Positions 8,449-13,698 of a stretch of 13,698 nt of DNA are shown here, piece by piece. The stretch lies in the NCBI GenBank assembly GCA_025937035.1, contig JAICSG010000035.1:1-13698 (forward strand). The letters run 5' to 3'. Under the pieces are notes generated by a model. That model was not told where the DNA came from. It saw only the letters and a program-made list of their open reading frames with translations, and made no database searches. How positions within the stretch are numbered: position 1 is the stretch's first letter; each line of letters begins with the position of its first letter. The position numbers were made by a program, and so were the translations under genes. The stretch is from Thermoanaerobaculia bacterium (GTDB taxonomy: Bacteria > Acidobacteriota > Thermoanaerobaculia > Multivoradales > UBA5704).

Positions 8449-9015
8449 CTACAACGACGCCAGCCGCTTCGCCATCTCCCGCCAAGCCTTCCCCCGGTGG
8501 CTCACCATGCCTTTTTCAGGGCCGGTGAGCTCGGCGAAGGTCAGCTCCGAGCCGTACGGCAGGAAGACCGGATCCCAGCCGAAGCCGTGGGTCCCGCGGC
8601 CAGGAAGGACGAGAGTGCCTTCCGTCCTCCCCTCGGCGACGATCTCGCGGTCTCCATCCTTGTAGAGAAGAAAGCAGTGCGCGGAGGCTTTGGGCTCCTT
8701 CAGGGATAGCGCCGCGCGGGAGAGCCCTTCGGCGCCGACAGCCTGGAGCATCCACTTGACGAGAGGTCCGGGAAAGCCGTTCAGGGCGGCGAGGTCGAGC
8801 CCCGCCTCCTCGACTACCAGGGGACGGCCGACGTGCCGCCACGCCTCTTCCGCCTTGGCCCGCAGGACCTCCAGATAGTCGAGCGACTGGATCTCGGGAA
8901 GATCCACCTCCACGGCTTCGAGGTCTGCTCCCATGGCGAGCCGGGCCTCGGCGATCTTGCCGGCGTTGCCGGTGACGAGGACGAAGGGGTGGGAGTTACT
9001 GGAAGGAGCGGTCAT
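8449..9015 (-). CDS. rdgB: RdgB/ITPA-type non-canonical purine NTP pyrophosphatase
   Basis: This 188-residue Ham1-family enzyme should hydrolyse ITP, dITP and XTP to monophosphates and so keep deaminated purines out of DNA and RNA. Family marks are 'VTGNAGKIAEA' (14-24), 'LNGFPGPLVKWML' (78-90), 'GFGWDPVFLP' and 'SHRGKAW'. The 'GPLVKWML' wording is nearer human ITPA ('GPYIKWFL') than E. coli RdgB. Where most members have an acidic 'EDSG'/'DDSG' motif, this one has 'EEAG' (E69-E70), replacing the conserved Asp by Glu. The ATG at 9015 was chosen over upstream in-frame starts because the domain begins soon after; only a weak GAGAG precedes it. It is convergent with argF across the palindrome array and divergent from the TIR pair. 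Confidence 0.9.
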   Translation of the reverse strand: MTAPSSNSHPFVLVTGNAGKIAEARLAMGADLEAVEVDLPEIQSLDYLEVLRAKAEEAWRHVGRPLVVEEAGLDLAALNGFPGPLVKWMLQAVGAEGLSRAALSLKEPKASAHCFLLYKDGDREIVAEGRTEGTLVLPGRGTHGFGWDPVFLPYGSELTFAELTGPEKGMVSHRGKAWREMAKRLASL

Positions 9016-9055
9016 AGTCTCTCGGCAAGGTACTACGGATTGTCGTTGTCGCGGA

Positions 9056-9078
9056 TTGATGATACCTTGTGCCATCAA
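9056..9078. promoter_or_regulatory. Small inverted repeat between rdgB and the TIR genes
   Basis: TTGATG (9056-9061) and CATCAA (9073-9078) are perfect 6-bp complements separated by 11 nt, in the 99-nt divergent gap. This could be an operator for the TIR pair or rdgB, but an inverted repeat this short is easily expected by chance. I see no good -35/-10 pair for either gene here. Confidence 0.25.
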
Positions 9079-9114
9079 CTGGCTGGATTCGTGCTTACTC
9101 TATAGGGGAACAGG

Positions 9115-9543
9115 GTGGCCCGGGGAGGGTCGAGACGTGGCGCCAAGGAAGAGCGGCCGTATGTGGTCTTCATCAGCCATTCTTCCCGGGATACCTGGAT
9201 CGCCAGGATGATGGCGGAGAAAGTATCCGCTCTCGGAGCTGTGGCTTGGCTCGACGTCAAGGATCTTGAGGGAGGAGACCTCATCAACGCCAAGATCCTC
9301 GAAGGTCTGGATGCCTGTCAGGAGGCGGTGGTGCTAGTCTCTCCCAATAGCGTGGTGTCGCAGTGGGTGGTATTCGAGATCGGAGCCGCCTTGGGACAGC
9401 ACAAGCGGGTCACCCCGATCCTGAACAACGCAAGCTTGGGTGCGATCGCCCCGCTGAAGGAGATCAAGGCCATCGATCTCAACGATTTCGGCCGGTTTTT
9501 GAGCGAGCTCAAGAAGAGAATTCAGAAGGCTTCAGAGGAATGA
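9115..9543 (+). CDS. Small TIR-domain protein, probable NADase
   Basis: This 142-residue protein is almost entirely a TIR domain. The betaA strand and BB-type start is 'YVVFISHSSRDTWIARMMAEKV' in two parts (16-24, 25-37). Then come 'AWLDVKDLEGGD' (44-55) and 'VVLVSPNSVVSQWVVFEIGAAL' (72-93, key residues W84 and E88). The W-x3-E spacing equals W638/E642 of SARM1, where the Glu is catalytic, so NAD+ cleavage is plausible. A GTG start at 9115 follows AGGGGA by 5 nt. G+C is visibly lower than in the neighbours (mid-50s % by eye), suggesting later acquisition. There is no transmembrane, STING, Sir2 or WD partner domain; the partner is the next gene, 3 nt away. The antiphage or signalling role is inference. 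Confidence 0.88.
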   Translation: MARGGSRRGAKEERPYVVFISHSSRDTWIARMMAEKVSALGAVAWLDVKDLEGGDLINAKILEGLDACQEAVVLVSPNSVVSQWVVFEIGAALGQHKRVTPILNNASLGAIAPLKEIKAIDLNDFGRFLSELKKRIQKASEE

Positions 9544-9546
9544 CCT

Positions 9547-9960
9547 ATGTCCTACCAGGTCCTGATCAGCTCGACGCCTAAGGATAGGGATCTCGCCGAG
9601 AACCTCGCCCAGTCCGTCCGGGACACCGGAGCCCTTGTCCTCTCCGTGGAACAAACTCCGACCCGCGGCGAGGCGATCGACTTCGACCTGCGTCGGTTGA
9701 TACGGAAGGCGGACGAGGTCGTCCTCATTCTGACCGACCGGTCTCTCAACAACCCATTTCTGCTACTCGAGATGGGTGCGGCCTTTTCTCTGCGCAAGCG
9801 GTTGATTCCGATCCTGGTCGGCATCGACGAATCCGAGATCCCGCCCCTGATCGCCGAGCTCGGGTATGTGCGGTACGCGAATCTGAGGGGCTATCTCTCC
9901 GAGCTCGAGCAGCGCGTCAGGTCGTCGACCAGTGAGCCCCCGGTCGCGGCGGCCCACTGA
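9547..9960 (+). CDS. TIR-like protein, second gene of the pair
   Basis: This 137-residue protein aligns by eye with its neighbour: 'YQVLISSTPKDRDLAENLAQSV' (3-24, in place of 'YVVFISHSSRD...'), a central acidic region, 'VVLILTDRSLNN' (58-69) and 'FLLLEMGAAF' (71-80). The Glu at the catalytic position is kept (E75), but the Trp four residues before it is F71. This could be a second NADase or nucleoside hydrolase-like TIR, or an inactive partner or scaffold. It starts 3 nt after the upstream stop with AGAGGAA as ribosome binding site, so the two are co-translated. Lower G+C continues here. The stop is 2 nt from the convergent coaE stop. TIR-fold assignment is by pattern, not search. Confidence 0.75.
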   Translation: MSYQVLISSTPKDRDLAENLAQSVRDTGALVLSVEQTPTRGEAIDFDLRRLIRKADEVVLILTDRSLNNPFLLLEMGAAFSLRKRLIPILVGIDESEIPPLIAELGYVRYANLRGYLSELEQRVRSSTSEPPVAAAH

Positions 9961-9962
9961 CG

Positions 9963-10568
9963 TCACTCCTGTCGCTGACTCGCCGCCCGGTTCAGCTCCT
10001 CGATCAGCTCATCCACCTGGCGCCGGAGGTGCTCGACATCGCCGGAGTTGTCGATCAGCCGGTGGGCGGCCTCGCGGCGCTCCTCGCCGTCGCCCTGGGC
10101 GAGGAGGCGGGCGCGGGTGGATTCGGGGTCCATCCCCCGCGCCACGGCCCGCTCGTAGCGGAGCTCGCATGGGGCCTCGACGGTGATGATGAAATCGAAC
10201 AGCGGAGCGTAGCCGGCCTCGACCAGCAGCGTGGCCTCGAGGACGACCACCCCCTGCGAGCGGGCCGCGATCTCCTCGAAGCGCTTCCGCACCAGGGGGT
10301 GGACCGCTGCCTCCAGCGCCTTGCGCGCCGCCGGATCGCTGAAGACGCGGGCGGCGACCTTGGCGTGGTCCACGCCGCCGCGCTCGTCGAGCATCCCGGG
10401 GCCGAAGAGGTCGCGCACGGCCGCCGCCCCCTCGCCGCCGGGCTGATGGAGCTCGGCCACCAAGCGGTCGGCGTCGACCACCTCGAAGCCCGCATCGCGC
10501 AGCCAGGCGGAGACGGTCGACTTGCCGCTGGCGAGACCTCCGGTCAGCCCGACGTTGAGATCGCTCAT
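9963..10568 (-). CDS. coaE: Dephospho-CoA kinase
   Basis: CoaE phosphorylates the 3'-hydroxyl of dephospho-CoA, the last step of coenzyme A synthesis. The 201-residue length is typical. The P-loop 'GLTGGLASGKST' is at 7-18, 'DADRLVAELHQPG' (CoA-binding region) follows, then the 'HPLVRKRFEEI' lid motif and the 'EATLLVEAGYAPLFD' segment. The ATG overlaps the folD stop by 4 bp (ATGA), so it is the third gene of the menG-folD-coaE operon. The C-terminal tail 'NRAASQRQE' adds little. Convergent with the TIR pair. Confidence 0.95.
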   Translation of the reverse strand: MSDLNVGLTGGLASGKSTVSAWLRDAGFEVVDADRLVAELHQPGGEGAAAVRDLFGPGMLDERGGVDHAKVAARVFSDPAARKALEAAVHPLVRKRFEEIAARSQGVVVLEATLLVEAGYAPLFDFIITVEAPCELRYERAVARGMDPESTRARLLAQGDGEERREAAHRLIDNSGDVEHLRRQVDELIEELNRAASQRQE

Positions 10569-11497
10569 GGCACGGCCGGGAGCCCCTGCCGGCGGCGGGA
10601 GGCCTTCAGGGTGTTGGCGATCACCATGGCGACCGTCAGCGGCCCGACGCCGCCGGGGACCGGGGTGATCCAGGACGCCTTGGGCGCCACGTGGGTGTAG
10701 TCGACGTCCCCGACCAGGGTGTACCCCTTGGTCTCGAATTGCCGGCGGCGGTCGGCATCGCCGGGATAGAGGCGCTCGATCTCGGCGCCGTCCGCCAGGC
10801 GGCTCATCCCCACGTCGATCACCACCGCTCCGTCGCGCACGTGCTCGGGACCGATCATCCCCGGGCGGCCGATGGCGGCCACCAGGATGTCGGCCTGGCG
10901 GGTGACGGCGGGGAGGTCGACCGTGCGGGAGTGGCAGACGGTGACCGTGCAGCTCTCCCGCAGCAGCAGGCCGGCCATGGGCTTGCCCACGATGGCGCTG
11001 CGCCCCACGATCACCGCCCGTTGGCCCGAGAGCTTGATGCCGTTGCGCTTCAGCAGGGCCACGATGCCGGTGGGGGTCGCGGGGGTGAGTCCGTCCTCGT
11101 CCAGCCAGAGGCGGCCGACGTTGACCGGGTGGAAGCCGTCGACGTCCTTGTCGGGATCGATGCGGTCGAGCACCCGCTTCTCGTGGATCTGTTTGGGGAG
11201 CGGGAGCTGGACCAGGATGCCGTCCACGGCGTCGTCGGCGTTGAGATCATCGAGCAGGGCGAGGAGCTCGTCCTCGGAGGTCTCGGCGGAGAGGCGGAGG
11301 GTGCGGCTCAGCATGCCGACCTCGGCGCACCCCTTGACCTTGCTGCCCACGTAGACCTGCGAGGCGGGGTCCTCGCCCACCAGCACGGCGACGAGCTGCG
11401 GCGGCCGGGCGCCGGCCTCGGCCATCGCGCGGGCGCTCGCCGCCGTTTCGGCGCGGATCTCGGCGGCGCCCGTCTTACCGTCGAGGATTTGGGTCAT
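10565..11497 (-). CDS. folD: Bifunctional methylenetetrahydrofolate dehydrogenase/cyclohydrolase
   Basis: FolD interconverts 5,10-methylene-THF, methenyl-THF and 10-formyl-THF, using NADP, in cytosolic one-carbon metabolism. The 310-residue protein has the active-site 'YVGSKVKGC' (Y49, K53), 'DGILVQLPLP' (92-101), 'DVDGFHPVN' (118-126), the dinucleotide-binding 'GRSAIVGKP' (165-173) and the C-terminal 'ITPVPGGVGPLTVAM'. One oddity is that between 'VIDVGMSR' and 'LVGDVDY' there are about 27 residues (234-260) instead of the usual 5-8. This insertion with 'EIERLYPGDADRRRQFETKG' resembles one I remember from acidobacterial FolD. The ATG at 11497 overlaps the upstream methyltransferase stop by 4 bp. 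Confidence 0.95.
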   Translation of the reverse strand: MTQILDGKTGAAEIRAETAASARAMAEAGARPPQLVAVLVGEDPASQVYVGSKVKGCAEVGMLSRTLRLSAETSEDELLALLDDLNADDAVDGILVQLPLPKQIHEKRVLDRIDPDKDVDGFHPVNVGRLWLDEDGLTPATPTGIVALLKRNGIKLSGQRAVIVGRSAIVGKPMAGLLLRESCTVTVCHSRTVDLPAVTRQADILVAAIGRPGMIGPEHVRDGAVVIDVGMSRLADGAEIERLYPGDADRRRQFETKGYTLVGDVDYTHVAPKASWITPVPGGVGPLTVAMVIANTLKASRRRQGLPAVP

Positions 11498-12216
11498 GAA
11501 GGAATCCTCCCTTGATGGATACAGACCGTGCCGCCCGAGAGGTCCTCCCAGGCGAGGCTGGCGAAGCCCGCGGCGGCCATGCGGTCGAGGAACGCCTGGC
11601 GCTGGGGGAAATCGACCACCGAGCTGGCCAGATAGGAATAAGCCGACCCCCGGGGGGAGACCAGCCGGCCGATCCACGGCAGCAGCCGCAGGAAATAGAA
11701 AAGATAGAGCCTCCGGAGCGGTGGCCAGCGCGGGACCGTGGCGTCGAGGACCACCAGCTTGCCGCCCGGCCGCAGCACCCGGGCGAGCTCGCGCAGGGCG
11801 GCGTCGAGGTCGGCGACGTTGCGCAGGCCGAAGGAGACGGTCGCGCCGGCGAAGTGCCGGTCGGGGAAGGGGAGCGAGAGGGCGTCGGCGGCGAGGGCAC
11901 CGGGCCGGGGCGCGTCCGTCCGCGCGAACTTGTGGCGGGCGATGGCGAGCATCGGCACGCAGAAGTCGGCCGCCGCCACGCGGGCCCCCCGGCGGCGGAG
12001 GGCGGTCGCTTGGTCCCCTGTGCCGCAGCAGAGGTCGAGCACGGGGGAGCCGGGCGGGGGCCCCAGAGCCGCCGCCGCCCGCCGCCGCCAGACCACGTCG
12101 AGGCTGGCGGAGAGCAGGTGGTTCAGGAAGTCGTACCGGGGCGCCACCCCCGCGAACATGTCGCGGATGGTCTTCCCGGATTTGTCGAGCGGAGCGGTGG
12201 CCATGGTGTCGGACAT
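11494..12216 (-). CDS. ubiE: Demethylmenaquinone (or demethoxybenzoquinol) methyltransferase
   Basis: This class I SAM methyltransferase makes menaquinone from demethylmenaquinone (MenG) and, in ubiquinone users, also acts in UbiE chemistry. Residues: 'MFAGVAPRYDFLNHLLS' (family signature 1), SAM-binding 'VLDLCCGTGD', 'DALSLPF', 'VSFGLRNV' (signature 2) and 'LARVLRPGGKLVVLD'. The length of 240 is usual. Starts at 12216 (chosen) and 12204 are both possible. No Shine-Dalgarno precedes either, but a TATGCT box ends 10 nt before 12216, fitting leaderless translation. It heads the operon with folD and coaE. With no ubiquinone genes in view, menG is equally apt. Confidence 0.92.
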   Translation of the reverse strand: MSDTMATAPLDKSGKTIRDMFAGVAPRYDFLNHLLSASLDVVWRRRAAAALGPPPGSPVLDLCCGTGDQATALRRRGARVAAADFCVPMLAIARHKFARTDAPRPGALAADALSLPFPDRHFAGATVSFGLRNVADLDAALRELARVLRPGGKLVVLDATVPRWPPLRRLYLFYFLRLLPWIGRLVSPRGSAYSYLASSVVDFPQRQAFLDRMAAAGFASLAWEDLSGGTVCIHQGRIPS

Positions 12217-12225
12217 CAGGAGGGA

Positions 12226-12253
12226 AGCATACCCCTTCCCGGCCGGTCCTCAA
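12226..12253 (-). promoter_or_regulatory. Predicted promoter of the ubiE-folD-coaE operon
   Basis: On the minus strand TTGAGG (complement of 12248-12253) and TATGCT (complement of 12226-12231) are 16 nt apart, each 4/6 to consensus. Transcription would begin near 12219, only about 3 nt before the ATG at 12216. Confidence 0.5.
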
Positions 12254-12316
12254 GACCCCGGCGGGAATAGCCCCCCTCTTGCCAAAGTTGGGGCTTTGAG
12301 CGAGACTTGAGGCTCG

Positions 12317-12334
12317 CCGGGGCTGGGACCCCGG
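12317..12334. repeat. GC hairpin between ubiE and rplM
   Basis: CCGGGG (12317-12322) and CCCCGG (12329-12334) form a 6-bp stem with a 6-nt loop upstream of the rplM promoter. No function is evident. Confidence 0.3.
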
Positions 12335-12358
12335 TCCGGGGGCTGTTAGCGTCCTCTC

Positions 12359-12387
12359 TTGACAAACTTCCCCTGCCCATCTACCAT
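12359..12387 (+). promoter_or_regulatory. Strong sigma70-like promoter for rplM-rpsI-rpsB
   Basis: A perfect TTGACA (12359-12364), a 17-nt spacer and TACCAT (12382-12387) make the best promoter in the window. Transcription should start near 12394, leaving a leader of about 80 nt before rplM. That leader could hold ribosomal-protein autoregulation, but I see no recognisable structure. Confidence 0.8.
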
Positions 12388-12474
12388 GTGGGTCCTTTGC
12401 GTCGCGAAGGCGGCTCAGGCACGCCGCGCCGAGGCAATACATTCCCAGCCAGAGCTGACCTGGAGAGATTGGAG

Positions 12475-12921
12475 ATGCTGAAGAAGACCTACAGCCCGAA
12501 GCTCGCCGAGATCGAGCATCGGTGGTACGTGCTGGATGCCGCGGGGATCCCTCTGGGGCGCCTGTCGTCGCTGGCGGCCCGTCTGCTGATGGGCAAGCAC
12601 AAGCCGACCTATGCCACCCACCTCGACACCGGGGACTTCGTAATCGTCATCAACGCCGAGAAGGCGGTGCTGACCGGCGGCAAGGAAGAGAAGAAGATCT
12701 ATCACTATCACACGGGGTATCCGGGTGGCCTGAAGTCGGAGACGGCGGCCAAGCGGCGGCAGCGCCGGCCCGCCAAGCTGGTCGAGGAGGCGGTGTGGGG
12801 CATGCTCCCCAAGGGGCCGCTCGGCCGCAAGCAGCTCCGCAAGCTCAAGGTCTACGCCGGGCCCTCGCACCCTCACCAGGCGCAGCAGCCCGAGAGCTTC
12901 GACGTCGCCGCGGCCCTGTAA
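12475..12921 (+). CDS. rplM: 50S ribosomal protein L13
   Basis: A 148-residue large-subunit protein. It has 'RWYVLDAAGIPLGRLSSLAARLLMGKHKPTY', the expected 'DTGDFVIVINAEK' and 'LTGGKEEKKIYHYHTGYPGG', then 'AVWGMLPKGPLGR' and 'LKVYAGPSHPHQAQQP'. The ATG at 12475 places the conserved N-terminus correctly and has GGAGA sites just upstream; an open frame extends back to 12307, but across the promoter. The next gene is 36 nt downstream. The order rplM-rpsI-rpsB is a common bacterial arrangement. Confidence 0.96.
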   Translation: MLKKTYSPKLAEIEHRWYVLDAAGIPLGRLSSLAARLLMGKHKPTYATHLDTGDFVIVINAEKAVLTGGKEEKKIYHYHTGYPGGLKSETAAKRRQRRPAKLVEEAVWGMLPKGPLGRKQLRKLKVYAGPSHPHQAQQPESFDVAAAL

Positions 12922-12957
12922 CGGACGATCCAGGCGGGAATCAAGGAGAGATCGCAA

Positions 12958-13350
12958 GTGAGCCAGACTCAGTATTACGGCACCGGCCGCCGCAAGACGG
13001 CCGCCGCCCGCGTGTATCTCCGGCCCGGCGCCGGCGAGATGAAGGTCAACGGTCGTACGCTCGACAGCTACTTCCCGAACGAAGTGCTGAAGATGGTCAT
13101 CAAGCAGCCCCTGCAGCTGACGGAGACGGTGGAGCGTTTCGACATCCACGTCACGGTGGCTGGCGGCGGCAGCGCGGGCCAGGCCGGCGCGATCCGGCAC
13201 GGGATCTCTCGCGCCCTGCTCGAGTTCAACGGCGAGTTGCGCGACCGCCTCAAGTCGGCCGGGTTCCTGACGCGCGATCCGCGCAAGAAGGAACGCAAGA
13301 AGTACGGCCAGAAGGGCGCCCGCGCCCGTTTCCAGTTCAGCAAGCGCTAG
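12958..13350 (+). CDS. rpsI: 30S ribosomal protein S9
   Basis: A 130-residue small-subunit protein whose tail reaches the decoding site. It has the N-terminal '[16 protein letters not shown]', the central '[21 protein letters not shown]', and the basic end '[17 protein letters not shown]', which finishes in the universal SKR. GTG start with AAGGAG 11-16 nt upstream. Co-transcribed with rplM; rpsB begins 22 nt later. Confidence 0.97.
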   Translation: MSQTQYYGTGRRKTAAARVYLRPGAGEMKVNGRTLDSYFPNEVLKMVIKQPLQLTETVERFDIHVTVAGGGSAGQAGAIRHGISRALLEFNGELRDRLKSAGFLTRDPRKKERKKYGQKGARARFQFSKR

Positions 13351-13372
13351 AAGGCCCAGAAGGGAGAATTCC

Positions 13373-13698
13373 TTGGTAGAAGTCACGATGAAGGAGCTGC
13401 TGGAGGCCGGTGTCCACTTCGGGCACCAGACCCGGCGTTGGAACCCGAAGATGAAGCCTTATATCTTCGGCAAGCGCAACGGCATCTACATCATCGACCT
13501 GCAGAAGACGCTGCGGATGTTCAACCAGGTCGCGGATTTCGTGCAGCAGCTCGCCTCGCAGGGCAAGCGCATCCTGTTCGTCGGCACGAAGCGGCAGGCG
13601 CAGGAGGCGATCGCCGAAGAGGCGGCCCGCTGCGGCGAGTTCTACGTCACGAACCGCTGGCTGGGCGGCACGCTGACCAACTTCGTCACCCTGCGCAC
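13373..13698 (+). CDS. rpsB: 30S ribosomal protein S2, truncated by window end
   Basis: This is the N-terminal 108 residues of S2: '[24 protein letters not shown]', '[17 protein letters not shown]', '[14 protein letters not shown]' and '[11 protein letters not shown]'. The reading frame is open to the end. I chose the TTG at 13373 because AGGGAG ends 6 nt before it and the N-terminus then matches typical '[13 protein letters not shown]'. The ATG at 13388, in frame, is the alternative. Further S2 sequence lies beyond the window. Confidence 0.93.
   Translation, partial: MVEVTMKELLEAGVHFGHQTRRWNPKMKPYIFGKRNGIYIIDLQKTLRMFNQVADFVQQLASQGKRILFVGTKRQAQEAIAEEAARCGEFYVTNRWLGGTLTNFVTLR

Noticed and set aside
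8110..8485. Overlapping minus-strand open frames through the array, with 14-residue repeats such as 'NTACLPYYAAYILK'
   Set aside because: A 42-bp period is 14 codons, so any frame shows a repeat. More than one frame is open at once, none has a convincing ribosome binding site, and they run into argF or rdgB in other frames.
10565..12442. Long minus-strand frame running from above ubiE into folD
   Set aside because: Only the folD part (from 11497) looks like protein; upstream it is a Pro/Arg-rich shadow of ubiE.

Overview
High-GC bacterial chromosome segment, about 70% G+C by eye, packed with short gaps and 4-bp gene overlaps. The gene content is mostly housekeeping: rplM-rpsI-rpsB, coaE, folD, a menaquinone/ubiquinone methyltransferase, purB and rdgB. 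I suspect an acidobacterium or a neighbouring deep phylum. The reasons are the composition, the signalling style, the eukaryote-like types of PurB and RdgB, and a FolD insertion that I remember from acidobacterial sequences. This is inference; nothing in the window fixes the taxonomy.

Layout. 1-3534 (+): a three-gene phosphorelay, with a membrane PAS histidine kinase, a stand-alone Rcp1-type receiver and a REC-HK-REC hybrid. 3541-4200 (-): an RlpA-like lipoprotein with a SPOR domain, convergent with the relay. 4355-5794 (-): purB, of the human/yeast type. 5891-8144 (+): arginine deiminase and ornithine carbamoyltransferase, divergent from purB across a near-perfect inverted repeat that appears to hold both promoters. 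8145-8448: a gene-free stretch with a degenerate tandem array of imperfect palindromes. 8449-9015 (-): an ITPA/RdgB-type nucleotide pyrophosphatase. 9115-9960 (+): two small co-transcribed TIR and TIR-like genes of visibly lower G+C. 9963-12216 (-): the operon menG/ubiE-folD-coaE, linked by ATGA overlaps. 12475 to the end (+): rplM, rpsI and a partial rpsB behind a strong sigma70-like promoter.

How the genes work together. The relay genes probably pass phosphate from the membrane kinase to the receiver and the hybrid. ArcA plus OTC can convert arginine to citrulline and then to ornithine and carbamoyl phosphate, although no carbamate kinase or antiporter is visible. PurB and RdgB serve purine synthesis and nucleotide-pool cleaning. 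The TIR pair looks like a small accessory (possibly defence) cassette placed between housekeeping genes.

The strongest unexplained signal is the array at about 8190-8435. Five hairpin centres lie at 8211.5, 8253.5, 8295.5, 8337.5 and 8379.5, exactly 42 bp apart, which is four turns of B-DNA. The TIR/TIR-like pair and the symmetric purB/arcA promoter palindrome come next.
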